A stretch of 43,056 nucleotides of DNA from Lysinibacillus telephonicus (lineage in GTDB: Bacteria > Bacillota > Bacilli > Bacillales_A > Planococcaceae): positions 1 to 43,056 of the forward strand of contig NZ_RXNR01000034.1 in the NCBI RefSeq assembly GCF_003966145.1, in the 5' to 3' direction. Shown one piece after another: positions 25,807 to 33,901 of this stretch; position 1 is the first letter of the stretch, and each line of letters starts with the position of its first letter. Under the pieces are notes generated by a model. It worked only from the letters and a program-made list of their open reading frames with translations, was not told the origin of the DNA and did not search any database. A program made the position numbers and the translations under genes.

Positions 25807-26292
25807 TTAGACTTTCACTTCCTTATTCAAAATGTTTGATTGTTCTCTTGGCTTCCAAGGCTTTGGAAGTGGAGATGTAATTTTAATTTTAATTGAGTTT
25901 GTATTATGAGAATAGTAGTTTAAAATTTGAGACAAGTTGTTTTGGCATTGAATTTGATTTTCTTCATCTAAAAAAGGATACTTATGCATCAATCTATCTA
26001 AACCTTTTAATAACTGAAAAAGTGTATCCGTTTTAGTATGATGAAATGGGTGGAATTCTTCAGGAAACGAAACGATTTGCTTATAAAGTTTATATCGAGA
26101 AAAAAGATAGAAATGTATTTTTTCAATTAAAAACAAGGAATGGGTCATTTGATTTTCAGTAAAAGAATCGTTTTGATTAGAATTTTGACCAAAATAATGA
26201 GTAATTGATTGTACGAATGACTCTAAAAAATTTATATAATTGATATCACTTTCTTTAACTGTTTCTTTTTTAAAGGTATATTTCTCCTGCAA
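25807..26292 (-). CDS. Hypothetical protein in the glycosyltransferase operon
   Basis: 161 residues, not recognised. It is predicted mostly helical and is rich in Asn, Gln, His and Phe. It has no signal peptide, membrane helix or known motif, and its C-terminus is Pro-rich and basic (PLPKPWKPRE). The start is TTG at 26292, with GGGGGAG about 5 nt upstream. Its stop codon directly precedes the ATG of the downstream glycosyltransferase, so its product is probably made with that enzyme. Partner, adaptor or stabiliser of the glycosyltransferase are possibilities I cannot separate. Confidence 0.7.
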   Translation of the reverse strand: MQEKYTFKKETVKESDINYINFLESFVQSITHYFGQNSNQNDSFTENQMTHSLFLIEKIHFYLFSRYKLYKQIVSFPEEFHPFHHTKTDTLFQLLKGLDRLMHKYPFLDEENQIQCQNNLSQILNYYSHNTNSIKIKITSPLPKPWKPREQSNILNKEVKV

Positions 26293-26364
26293 TTAATCTC
26301 CCCCTTTCAACTAATAATCTTTTTATAAATTTTCAAGAATGCCTCGTTAAATTTTTACTCTAGG

Positions 26365-26739
26365 TTATAAGTGTTTTTTATCTTTTTCTAATTTTCCGAA
26401 GCAAGAACTACATTTAGTTGGATGATCATGATGTTCAGAACAGTTATGACAACCCGAAAGTAAATTAAGTGTTACAACATCTTCAAGTTTAAGCTGTAGC
26501 AATAGTTGAGATTTAATAATGGTACGTAGTGTATTATTTATGCTGTTATTGATTTTTAAATAATCATGGTAGTTTTCTGGGCATGTTTTTAAAAAATATT
26601 GAAGTTTTTCACCTTCAGCATTCAAAATATGAGAAAGACCGATTTCTTCTAAAGCAATGGAAGAAAGTAGTAAGTTTATCGTATCACATCGTTCCAATGA
26701 AATTTTGGGTGTGATATTAGGGATATTCGGTAAAGACAT
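26365..26739 (-). CDS. Small protein with collagen-partner N-terminal domain and Cys/His-rich tail
   Basis: A 124-residue protein. Residues 1-92 match the N-terminal domain of the collagen-like protein at 27185-29305 and the small protein at 29794-30096, with shared blocks MSxPNxPNITP, INLLLxSIAxEExGLxHI and NAEGEKxQY. The tail is unique to this copy: Cys97, Cys100, Cys110 and Cys113 with His98, 103, 104 and 106, an arrangement suited to binding zinc or to cross-linking. RBS GGAGG precedes the ATG. It lies 72 nt upstream of the hypothetical/glycosyltransferase genes in the same direction and is probably the first gene of that operon. No signal peptide is present. Spore-surface location is inferred from the collagen paralogue. 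Confidence 0.8.
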   Translation of the reverse strand: MSLPNIPNITPKISLERCDTINLLLSSIALEEIGLSHILNAEGEKLQYFLKTCPENYHDYLKINNSINNTLRTIIKSQLLLQLKLEDVVTLNLLSGCHNCSEHHDHPTKCSSCFGKLEKDKKHL

Positions 26740-27184
26740 TTGATTCCTCCTAAATTGATTTATTTATCATTTGGCAAAGTCTGGACCAATAGCATGACAA
26801 GGTTTAAAGTGTATTTAAGTTTTTATAATCGTTACTGATTGCTACGAAGATGGATAGAGAGTTTTTCATATGAACAATAAGGATATGCACCAGGTACTGT
26901 TTAGTGCAGACTATTACAATGGATCGAATGAAATGAGTTTTAGAATTATTAGGTGAATGACTACATAGGTCCTTTAATAATTTATTAAAGCGTTGTTGAT
27001 TACGTGCTTGTTTCATATGAAATTTATGACTTAACTATTTGGATTTTAAATTTTATAGAATAATTCAATGTTTTTATTAATTGAGGAACCTCAAATTATA
27101 TGTTATTAAGAGTAACAAAAAGCTGGATACATTATATGCATCCAGCTTTCAGCGAGTGTTATAAAGCTTGTTATAATTATTTAA
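26740..27184. other. Intergenic region downstream of the collagen gene
   Basis: 445 bp. It holds the ribosome-binding site and presumed promoter of the 26739 gene and the terminator of the collagen gene (27115-27149). A 70-codon minus-strand frame (26804-27016) lacks a ribosome-binding site and recognisable motifs and is not called. Confidence 0.5.
27115..27149 (-). terminator. Terminator of the collagen-like gene
   Basis: AAAGCTGGAT (27119-27128) pairs perfectly with ATCCAGCTTT (27140-27149). On the minus strand the stem is followed by TTTTTG. Confidence 0.85.
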
Positions 27185-29305
27185 TTAAATTGTATCTGTA
27201 ATTTGGTGTACTGACCAAACAATTCCAGAACCAGGTCCACCAATATCTATTCCGATTGTTAAACCATCAGATTCATAGAATAAGCCAATTTGATCTCCTG
27301 CATTCAATGCTACTTCTCCTGTTAGAGTAACAGTACCATTTCCGAGAATTGCCCTTAGTGTGAGTATTAATGCGACGTTTACATTTAATACAGGGAATAA
27401 TCCAGTGATTAAGTCCTCCGCAGTATTAATTCTACGAACAACAAATGCTGGATTAACATCCGGTCCTAAACTTACAGTAAGTGCAGCCGTTGTTGTATAG
27501 TTGATTGTTGCTGAAATTGCATATCTTCCAGTTTCAGGGATTGTGTAAGTTCCCGTCGCTGGGTCAAAGTTTTCTCCTGGATAATACGGTGGTGCAACTG
27601 TCCAACCGCCAATTTGTGTAGGCCCTGTTACATCACTTAAGGCTGCTGCTTGTGCAGAGAATCCTTCCTCAGCAAATGCAGGCCCAGTCGGCCCAGTAGG
27701 TCCAGTTGGCCCAGTCGGCCCAGTTGGTCCAGTCGGTCCAGTCGGTCCAGTCGGTCCAGTCGGTCCAGTCGGCCCAGTCGGTCCAGTCGGTCCAGTCGGC
27801 CCAGTAGGTCCAGTAGCACCAGTCGGTCCAGTCGGCCCAGTAGGTCCAGTTGGCCCAGTAGCACCAGCAGGTCCAGTTGGCCCAGTAGCACCAGCAGGTC
27901 CAATCGGTCCAGTCGGCCCAGTAGCACCAGCAGGTCCAGTCGGCCCAGTAGGTCCAGTCGGCCCAGTAGCACCAGCAGGTCCAGTCGGCCCAGTAGGTCC
28001 AGTCGGCCCAGTAGCACCAGCAGGTCCAATCGGTCCAGTAGGTCCAGTCGGCCCAGTAGGTCCAGTTGGCCCAGTAGCACCAGCAGGTCCAATCGGTCCA
28101 GTCGGCCCAGTAGCACCAGCAGGTCCAGTCGGCCCAGTAGGCCCAGTAGGTCCAGTAGGTCCAGTAGCACCAGTCGGTCCAGCAGGCCCAGTAGGTCCAG
28201 TCGGCCCAGTAGCACCAGTTGGTCCAGCAGGTCCAGTCGGCCCAGTAGCACCAGCAGGTCCAGTCGGCCCAGTAGGTCCAGTAGCACCAGTCGGTCCAGC
28301 AGGTCCAGTCGGCCCAGTAGCACCAGTTGGTCCAGCAGGTCCAGTCGGTCCAGTAGCACCAGCAGGTCCAATCGGTCCAGTCGGCCCAGTAGCACCAGCA
28401 GGTCCAGTCGGTCCAGTCGGCCCAGCAGGTCCAGTCGGTCCAGTAGCACCAGTTGGTCCAGCAGGTCCAGTCGGCCCAGCAGGTCCAGTAGCACCAGCAG
28501 GTCCAGTCGGCCCAGTAGGTCCAGTCGGCCCAGTAGCACCAGTTGGTCCAGCAGGTCCAGTCGGCCCAGTCGCACCAGCAGGTCCAGTCGGTCCAGCAGG
28601 TCCAGTAGCACCAGCAGGTCCAATCGGTCCAGTCGGCCCAGTCGGCCCAGTCGGTCCAGTCGGTCCAGCAGGTCCAGTCGGTCCAGCAGGTCCAGTCGGT
28701 CCAGCAGGTCCAGTCGGTCCAGCAGGTCCAGTCGGTCCAGCAGGTCCAGTCGGTCCAGCAGGTCCAGTCGCACCAGCAGGTCCAGTCGGTCCAGCAGGTC
28801 CAGTCGGTCCAGCAGGTCCAGTTGGCCCAGCAGGTCCAGTCGCACCAGCAGGTCCAGTCGGTCCAGCAGGTCCAGTCGCACCAGCAGGTCCAGTCGGTCC
28901 AGCAGGTCCAGTTGGTCCAGCAGGTCCAGTCGGTCCAGCAGGTCCAGTTGGCCCAGCAGGTCCAGTTGGCCCAGCAGGTCCAGTCGGTCCAGTTGGCCCA
29001 ATTACTCCATTACCAGTCAATTGAGCCACTTGTCTTAATCTATTGTCCAGTAACAATTCCTTCTTTATAGCCATCGAAAGTGTATCTTGAACACTAGAAT
29101 TCACATCAAGGATGTCATCTAATGTGGCTGGAGGTGTTAAGCCAGGAATTGTCCCCAAAGCATACTGGATTTTTTCTCCCTCAGCATTAAGAATATGTGC
29201 TAAACCTATTTCTTCCATCGCAATCGATGCTAACAATAGGTTAATAACAGAATTTCTACTAAGGGTGATTGTTGGGGTAATATTTGGCAAATTCGGTTGA
29301 GACAT
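27185..29305 (-). CDS. Collagen-like spore-surface glycoprotein (BclA-like) with a distinct N-terminal domain
   Basis: 706 residues in three parts. Residues 1-102 are a hydrophobic/helical domain shared with two neighbouring small proteins. Residues 103-543 are 147 uninterrupted Gly-X-Y triplets built only from GPT, GPA, GAT and GPI. Residues about 544-706 are a beta-rich C1q/TNF-like head, with [35 protein letters not shown] and NAGDQIGLF as typical blocks. This is the layout of BclA-type exosporium filaments: an anchored N-terminus, a Thr-rich rod that is O-glycosylated, and a trimeric head. The classical BclA N-terminal targeting motif is absent. RBS GGGGAAG precedes the ATG; a terminator follows. 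Exosporium or outer-coat location is inferred. Confidence 0.9.
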   Translation of the reverse strand: MSQPNLPNITPTITLSRNSVINLLLASIAMEEIGLAHILNAEGEKIQYALGTIPGLTPPATLDDILDVNSSVQDTLSMAIKKELLLDNRLRQVAQLTGNGVIGPTGPTGPAGPTGPAGPTGPAGPTGPAGPTGPAGPTGPAGATGPAGPTGPAGATGPAGPTGPAGPTGPAGPTGPAGATGPAGPTGPAGPTGPAGPTGPAGPTGPAGPTGPAGPTGPTGPTGPTGPIGPAGATGPAGPTGPAGATGPTGPAGPTGATGPTGPTGPTGPAGATGPAGPTGPAGPTGATGPTGPAGPTGPTGPAGATGPTGPIGPAGATGPTGPAGPTGATGPTGPAGPTGATGPTGPTGPAGATGPTGPAGPTGATGPTGPTGPAGPTGATGPTGPTGPTGPTGPAGATGPTGPIGPAGATGPTGPTGPTGPTGPIGPAGATGPTGPTGPTGPAGATGPTGPTGPTGPAGATGPTGPIGPAGATGPTGPAGATGPTGPTGPTGPTGATGPTGPTGPTGPTGPTGPTGPTGPTGPTGPTGPTGPTGPTGPTGPAFAEEGFSAQAAALSDVTGPTQIGGWTVAPPYYPGENFDPATGTYTIPETGRYAISATINYTTTAALTVSLGPDVNPAFVVRRINTAEDLITGLFPVLNVNVALILTLRAILGNGTVTLTGEVALNAGDQIGLFYESDGLTIGIDIGGPGSGIVWSVHQITDTI
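27677..28999 (-). repeat. Collagen-coding repeat array, 147 units of 9 bp
   Basis: 1323 bp of 9-bp units coding Gly-X-Y, mostly variants of GGTCCAGTC/GGCCCAGTA on the plus strand. Composition changes along the rod: alternating GPA-GPT (18-bp period) near the N-terminus, mixed [14 protein letters not shown]-type superunits in the middle, and an almost pure GPT run at the C-terminal end. Near-identical units make length change by slippage or recombination likely. The array is open in several other frames on both strands, which creates false long ORFs. Confidence 0.95.
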
Positions 29306-29793
29306 TTCACTTCCCCTTTCTATTAAATTTAGAAAAGAACTCGTTTCGCCTAATTCCTATCGAATCCTCGATAAACCGATCGGCAACGTGTTCTTTAGTA
29401 AATTATTCAAATGGTAAAGAAAGGTATAAACACTCGCCCGATTTTCATAATAAATATAAAAAATTCGGTAAAAAGTAATATAAATAGTTGGTTTTCTAGA
29501 ATAGAAGAAAGATAATTAATATCTATGGTCCCCGAAAATATAATATTCTTGTTAAAGGTTAGGAGAATTTCCTTTAACTTCTGGAGATATGGAGGTTTAA
29601 TGAAGAAAGAAATAATATGTATTTAAAAGAAAATGAGTAGCAAAAGGGTTATCAATTGGAAGGATACAAAAAGAATGAGTACTACAAGTTTAGTAGAACT
29701 CACTCTATCGTGATGTTAAGTATTATATATTACAAGTGATTTCACAATAAGTAACATCGTACTACTTGACTTCAACATTTTGATCGACCGCTA
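29306..29793. other. Intergenic region between two minus-strand spore-surface genes
   Basis: 488 bp, AT-rich, no gene supported. It contains the ribosome-binding site of the collagen gene next to 29306 and a possible terminator at 29665-29701. A plus-strand GGAGG-ATG pair near 29592-29600 opens only eight codons. I see no convincing sporulation promoter for the collagen gene. Confidence 0.5.
29665..29701 (-). terminator. Possible terminator of the 29794-30096 gene
   Basis: GAGT-a-CTAC (29677-29685) pairs with GTAG-a-ACTC (29693-29701) with one mismatch. On the minus strand a T-rich stretch follows. Confidence 0.4.
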
Positions 29794-30096
29794 TTAGCTA
29801 TTTGAAATTAACTGAATTATTTGTTTTAATTTAATATCAAGCAATAGTTCTTTTTTAATCGTGGTAGTTATTGTATCTTGAACACTATTATTTATTTTTA
29901 AAATATCTTCAAAAGAGGCTCTAGGGGATAGACCAGGAGCTGACCCCAGCGAATATTGTATTTTTTCTCCTTCTGCATTAATGATATGTGCTAAACCTAA
30001 TTCTTCCATAGCTATTGATGCAAGCAGTAAATTAATAGCATCATCTCGATCAATGGTAATTGCAGGGCTTATATTCGGAATATTTGGTTGAGACAT
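29794..30096 (-). CDS. Stand-alone copy of the collagen-protein N-terminal domain
   Basis: A 100-residue protein that is the same domain as residues 1-95 of the collagen-like protein: [36 protein letters not shown] (in part [16 protein letters not shown]), [20 protein letters not shown]. It ends after the conserved LLLDxKL helix, without collagen or Cys-rich extension. RBS GGAGGGAGAG precedes the ATG. It could be a basal-layer partner or an independent coat component; alternatively a truncated collagen gene, although no Gly-X-Y remnant follows its stop codon. A sigma-K-like promoter lies upstream. Confidence 0.8.
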   Translation of the reverse strand: MSQPNIPNISPAITIDRDDAINLLLASIAMEELGLAHIINAEGEKIQYSLGSAPGLSPRASFEDILKINNSVQDTITTTIKKELLLDIKLKQIIQLISNS

Positions 30097-30134
30097 TCAA
30101 CTCTCCCTCCATAAATTTCATACCAGATATAATG

Positions 30135-30162
30135 TGTTATATGTAATTTATTTAAATTGGGT
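30135..30162 (-). promoter_or_regulatory. Candidate sigma-K-type promoter for the 29794-30096 gene
   Basis: On the minus strand: ACC (30160-30162) with 17 nt after AC, then CATATAACA (30135-30143), one base off the sigma-K -10 consensus CATAnnnTA. It would make the gene late mother-cell expressed. Confidence 0.4.
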
Positions 30163-30358
30163 GCGCAAAAATGGGTTTTCGCCCAGTTTTACAATTATTT
30201 ATAGAAAATCTTGAAATCAATTAATTGAAACTTAATGAGATTGGTGGAAAAATATGAACTGGGAGTAGAACAACCAAATTGGAAAAGTAAATAGTTCTAG
30301 ACAAAATAATACATTAACATTACCTACTAATGAAAAATGATAAAATGAGGGGACTATT

Positions 30359-30724
30359 TTGAAAAACGTTATTGATTTCATATCGATTAAAAAAAGCAAG
30401 CAGAGTGAACAACTTGAAAAAGTGTTTAGAAAAGGGAATTCTTTAAAAAGTCCGATAGAAATAAATAAGCTTGTGGAAGAAAAGTCCCTTGTACTACAAG
30501 ATCATAAACTTTTTCTTGCCTTTCTCGGATACTTGAGGGAAAGAAAAATTGAACCATCAACTATATTTAAAGATGTTTTAAAATATCCAAAGCATCAATT
30601 TGAGCAGAAGTATGAGATGAAGTGGTCTTCAGTTGTTCAGTTTTGTTTTACATTCCTTACAATTTTAAAAGAAAATGACCCAAAACAATATGAATTATTC
30701 ATTACAAATATTTCGGATAAGTAA
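30359..30724 (+). CDS. Hypothetical protein, small and charged
   Basis: 121 residues, not recognised. Lys/Glu-rich N-terminus (IDFISIKKSKQSEQLEKVF), then a helical body with LFLAFLGYLRERKIEP and VVQFCFTFLTILKENDP. No signal peptide or clear membrane helix; a soluble all-helical fold is likely. The start is TTG at 30359, with GAGGGG 6 nt upstream, so it is very probably translated. It stands alone between the minus-strand spore-surface genes and miaB, in the orientation of miaB. Confidence 0.7.
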   Translation: MKNVIDFISIKKSKQSEQLEKVFRKGNSLKSPIEINKLVEEKSLVLQDHKLFLAFLGYLRERKIEPSTIFKDVLKYPKHQFEQKYEMKWSSVVQFCFTFLTILKENDPKQYELFITNISDK

Positions 30725-30791
30725 ACCCAATATATTTTGTTGAAAAATAGTACAAGTTCATATTATATCTATAACTTTTCAATTCCCTATA

Positions 30792-30821
30792 TTGTTCTTT
30801 CTACCTATCATTCGTTATAAT
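30792..30821 (+). promoter_or_regulatory. Candidate sigma-A promoter for miaB
   Basis: TTGTTC (30792-30797), an 18-nt spacer, then a perfect TATAAT (30816-30821), 55 nt before the miaB start. Confidence 0.5.
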
Positions 30822-30876
30822 AATAAAATGGGATTCGAATGTGCGAAACCAATCTTGAAAGGAGTTTCTAGATTCA

Positions 30877-32409
30877 ATGAATGAGGAACAACGACTGGCT
30901 AGTCAACAAGTAAAACAACCAAAACCAGAAAAAGATTATAGCAGTTATTTTGAACGAGTAGTTACTGCTCCTTCATTAAAAGAAGCGAAAAAACGTGGGA
31001 AAGAAGAAGTAAAGTACCATAAAGACTTCGCCATAGATGAACAATTCAAAGGTATGGGAGTAGGTCGCAAGTTTTATATTCGTACGTACGGATGCCAAAT
31101 GAATGAACATGATTCAGAAGTAATGGCTGGTATTTTTATGCAGCTAGGTTATGAACCAACAGATCAAATTGATAAAGCTGATGTTGTGCTGTTAAATACT
31201 TGTGCAATCCGCGAAAACGCTGAAAATAAAGTATTTGGAGAGCTCGGCTTCCTAGTAAAATATAAGCGTCAAAATCCTGAAATGTTAATCGGCGTTTGTG
31301 GCTGTATGTCACAAGAAGAGTCGGTTGTAAATAAAATTTTAACAACATACCAACATGTAGATATGGTATTTGGTACACACAATATTCACCGTTTGCCACA
31401 TATTCTAAAGGAAGCATATATGTCCAAAGAAATGGTCATCGAAGTTTGGTCAAAAGAAGGAGACGTAATTGAAAACCTTCCGAAACAACGTAATGGTGCC
31501 ATTAAAGCTTGGGTAAATATTATGTATGGTTGCGATAAATTCTGCACGTATTGTATAGTTCCTTATACACGAGGTAAGGAACGCAGTCGTCGACCAGATG
31601 AAATTATCCAGGAAGTACGTGAACTGGCTGCTCAAGGATATCAAGAAATTATGCTTCTTGGTCAAAACGTAAATGCTTACGGAAAAGACTTTACTGATAT
31701 TGAGTATCGTCTAGGTGATTTAATGGACGAGTTACGTAAAATCGATATCCCAAGAATTCGTTTTACAACAAGCCACCCTCGCGACTTTGATGATCATTTA
31801 ATCGAAGTATTAGCTAAAGGCGGCAATCTAGTGGAACATATTCATTTGCCGGTTCAATCTGGGTCAAATAAAATTTTAAAGATTATGGCCCGTAAATATA
31901 CTCGCGAGCACTTCCTAGATTTAGTACGTAAAATCAAAGAAGCAATTCCTAATGTTGCTTTAACAACTGATATTATTGTAGGTTATCCTAATGAAACAGA
32001 GGAACAATTCCAGGAAACAATTGACTTATATCGTGAAGTTGGATTCGAAACAGCATTCACGTATATTTATTCTCCTCGTGAAGGAACGCCTGCTGCAAAA
32101 ATGAATGATAATGTTCCACTAGAAGTTAAAAAAGAGCGTCTTCAACGTTTAAATGCAGTAGTTGAAGAATTTTCATCTGCTGCATTGAAAAAATATGAAG
32201 GTCAAGAGGTTGAAGTATTAGTTGAAGGAAGCAGTAAAAAACGTGATGATGTTTTAGCTGGATATACTAGAAGAAATAAATTAGTGAACTTTAAAGGTCC
32301 TAAGGAATTAATTGGAAAGATTGTGAAAGTAAAAATACTCGAGGCGAAATCTTACTCTCTACGTGGTGAGTTTGTAGAAGTCGTCAATCGACATGGGGTG
32401 GAAGTATAA
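30877..32409 (+). CDS. miaB: tRNA-2-methylthio-N6-dimethylallyladenosine synthase (radical SAM methylthiotransferase)
   Basis: Adds the methylthio group to i6A37 of tRNAs reading codons that start with U, acting after MiaA (encoded at 41301-42233). The N-terminal UPF0004 domain carries three cluster cysteines ([30 protein letters not shown]). The radical-SAM motif is [10 protein letters not shown], and a C-terminal TRAM domain covers about the last 70 residues. The 510-residue length and the [14 protein letters not shown]-terminal extension match Bacillus YmcB. RBS AAAGGAG is 12 nt from the ATG, a little long. The stop overlaps the ymcA start. Confidence 0.97.
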   Translation: MNEEQRLASQQVKQPKPEKDYSSYFERVVTAPSLKEAKKRGKEEVKYHKDFAIDEQFKGMGVGRKFYIRTYGCQMNEHDSEVMAGIFMQLGYEPTDQIDKADVVLLNTCAIRENAENKVFGELGFLVKYKRQNPEMLIGVCGCMSQEESVVNKILTTYQHVDMVFGTHNIHRLPHILKEAYMSKEMVIEVWSKEGDVIENLPKQRNGAIKAWVNIMYGCDKFCTYCIVPYTRGKERSRRPDEIIQEVRELAAQGYQEIMLLGQNVNAYGKDFTDIEYRLGDLMDELRKIDIPRIRFTTSHPRDFDDHLIEVLAKGGNLVEHIHLPVQSGSNKILKIMARKYTREHFLDLVRKIKEAIPNVALTTDIIVGYPNETEEQFQETIDLYREVGFETAFTYIYSPREGTPAAKMNDNVPLEVKKERLQRLNAVVEEFSSAALKKYEGQEVEVLVEGSSKKRDDVLAGYTRRNKLVNFKGPKELIGKIVKVKILEAKSYSLRGEFVEVVNRHGVEV

Positions 32410-32846
32410 TGACAACAAAGCTTTATACAAAAGATGAAATCGTTGCAAAATCTAAAGAAATTGCACATATGATCGCTAATACAGAAGAAGTTGAATTTTT
32501 CAAAAAAGCAGAAGCGCAAATTAATGAAAATCAATTTGTTCGTGAAAAAATTGCTAGCCTTAAAACATTGCAAAAACAAGCTGTAAATTTCCAACATCTT
32601 GGAAAAGAAAAAGCTTTAAAATTAATTGAAGAAAAGATTGCAAAAGTTGAAGAAGAGATCGATACACTACCAATCGTGCAACAATTTAAACAATCTCAAA
32701 TGGATGTAAACAATTTATTGCAGCTTGTTTCAAATGCTATTGCCAATACTGTGACAACTGAAATTATTGAATCAACAGGCGGCGACCTTTTACGTGGCGA
32801 AACAGGTTCAAAAATACGGAATTCTCAACCTGGAAGCTGTTCATAA
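32409..32846 (+). CDS. ymcA: YmcA/RicA family regulatory protein
   Basis: 145-residue member of the YlbF/YmcA family. In B. subtilis YmcA forms a complex with YlbF and YaaT that promotes Spo0A phosphorylation and RNase Y-dependent mRNA maturation, and is needed for biofilm, competence and sporulation. Helical throughout (KAEAQINENQFVREKIASLK and on), with the family tail STGGDLLRGETGSK and a terminal GSCS. The ATG overlaps the miaB stop, as in B. subtilis. A terminator follows. Confidence 0.93.
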   Translation: MTTKLYTKDEIVAKSKEIAHMIANTEEVEFFKKAEAQINENQFVREKIASLKTLQKQAVNFQHLGKEKALKLIEEKIAKVEEEIDTLPIVQQFKQSQMDVNNLLQLVSNAIANTVTTEIIESTGGDLLRGETGSKIRNSQPGSCS

Positions 32847-32855
32847 ATTAACATT

Positions 32856-32901
32856 AAAACTGTCTCATTAGTTTTTATAAAACTTTGAGGCAGTTTTTTT
32901 A
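32856..32901 (+). terminator. Terminator after ymcA
   Basis: AAAACTG-t-CTCA pairs with TGAG-g-CAGTTTT (one mismatch) around an 18-nt loop that can pair further, then a T-run. Confidence 0.75.
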
Positions 32902-33049
32902 TTTCCATGGGAACACTATTCGCCCATCTTTAATACTATAAGTTGTCAAAACCAATAAAAATCAAAAAAAAAATAAATAACAATTCTATTATCTATAGTT
33001 AAAATACCTTTTCTTCAAAAATTTAAGAGAAATTTATCCATGACATTTC

Positions 33050-33077
33050 ACCAATTAGGCATGTGCCGCATACTATA
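33050..33077 (+). promoter_or_regulatory. Sporulation promoter of cotE (sigma-K type, overlapping sigma-E-like -10)
   Basis: AC (33050-33051), a 17-nt spacer, then CATACTATA (33069-33077), an exact match to the sigma-K -10 CATAnnnTA. CATACTAT also matches 7 of 8 positions of a sigma-E -10. B. subtilis cotE is known to use sigma-E and sigma-K promoters. The cotE start is 28 nt further on. Confidence 0.6.
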
Positions 33078-33105
33078 GTTCGAAAATGTAAAGGAGGAAA
33101 GTACG

Positions 33106-33714
33106 TTGAAACGTTTGCGTCAAATAGTGACAAAAGCGATTGTCGCGAAGGGTAAAAAACGAGTTGAAAGTAGTGAAGTTATACGCCCGTCCAATGTTCC
33201 AACGAGCATTTTAGGTTGCTGGGTAATTAATCATCACTATAATGCGAAGAAAGTAGGCAAATATGTAGAGGTTTCAGGTAAGTTCGATGTGAACGTGTGG
33301 TACGCGTATAATAATCACTCAAAAACTGCAGTACACACTGAGACGGTTCAATACAAAGATCGTATAAAACTTCATTACCGTGATGACGATGTTATTGATT
33401 CAAATGATTGTCATGTACGTGTATTACAACAGCCAAATTGTATAGAGGCAGTAATTACATCGAATGGGGACTGCTTCAAAGTTGTTATTGAACGCGAATT
33501 CTTAGTAGAAGTAGTAGGAGAAACAAAAGTAGTTGTATCGGTTCATCCAATAGAATATGAAGAAGAATGGACATTTGAAGAAGAAAAAGAAGAAAGTTCA
33601 TCTTCTTCTAGCTCAAGTTCAAGCTCGAGTTCAAGTTCAAGCTCAAGCTCTAGTTCTTCATCAAGTTCAAGCAAATATGACAATATAAGCGACGAATCGT
33701 CATCATATCATTAA
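33106..33714 (+). CDS. cotE: Outer spore coat morphogenetic protein CotE with a polyserine tract
   Basis: Organises assembly of the outer spore coat in the mother cell. Residues 1-150 follow Bacillus CotE closely (PSNVPTSILGCWVINHHY, KYVEVSGKFDVNVWYAY and EREFLVEVVGETKV). The acidic C-terminal region EEEWTFEEEKEE is followed by 26 consecutive Ser (residues 164-189) and a short KYDNISDESSSYH end. The serine codons are mixed (TCA, TCT, TCG, AGT, AGC), so the tract looks kept at protein level rather than fresh slippage. B. subtilis CotE has an acidic tail but, as far as I recall, no such tract. The start is TTG at 33106 behind an ideal AAAGGAGG. Confidence 0.95.
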   Translation: MKRLRQIVTKAIVAKGKKRVESSEVIRPSNVPTSILGCWVINHHYNAKKVGKYVEVSGKFDVNVWYAYNNHSKTAVHTETVQYKDRIKLHYRDDDVIDSNDCHVRVLQQPNCIEAVITSNGDCFKVVIEREFLVEVVGETKVVVSVHPIEYEEEWTFEEEKEESSSSSSSSSSSSSSSSSSSSSSSSSSKYDNISDESSSYH

Positions 33715-33721
33715 TAAAGTT

Positions 33722-33772
33722 GAGAGCGCCATCTACTAAAAAGAAGTAGTGAAGTAGGCGCTCTTCTTTAAT
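33722..33772 (+). terminator. Terminator after cotE
   Basis: AGAGCGCC (33723-33730) pairs with GGCGCTCT (about 33757-33764), with an inner CTACT/AGTAG arm, followed by TCTTTAATTT. Confidence 0.7.
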
Positions 33773-33901
33773 TTGTGGATAGGAAAGTATAAGTTAGAAG
33801 AGTAATCTTTTCTATTATATAAATAAAATTTATTGCATTTTGCACATGCTATCTGGCCTTTCTATGCTGTGATCTGCCCCGGTCAAAAAGCTGGAAAAAA
33901 A

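Noticed and set aside
26804-27016. 70-codon minus-strand frame downstream of the collagen gene
   Set aside because: No ribosome-binding site and no recognisable motif; it could be a decayed fragment but cannot be supported.
27677-28999. CRISPR-like or satellite array
   Set aside because: Units are 9 bp with no spacers and encode a continuous collagen rod.
27650-29070. Long Ser/Arg-rich and Gln/Val-rich frames on the plus strand, and a Leu/Asp-rich minus-strand frame, over the collagen repeats
   Set aside because: They are by-products of the 9-bp repeat, which keeps several frames free of stops. They lack sensible starts, and only the Gly-X-Y frame has flanking domains and a ribosome-binding site.
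29590-29625. Plus-strand mini-gene behind a GGAGG site
   Set aside because: The frame is only eight codons and there is no sign of conservation or context.
29794-30096. Truncated collagen gene
   Set aside because: It ends cleanly after the domain and no Gly-X-Y remnant follows, so a stand-alone protein is more likely.
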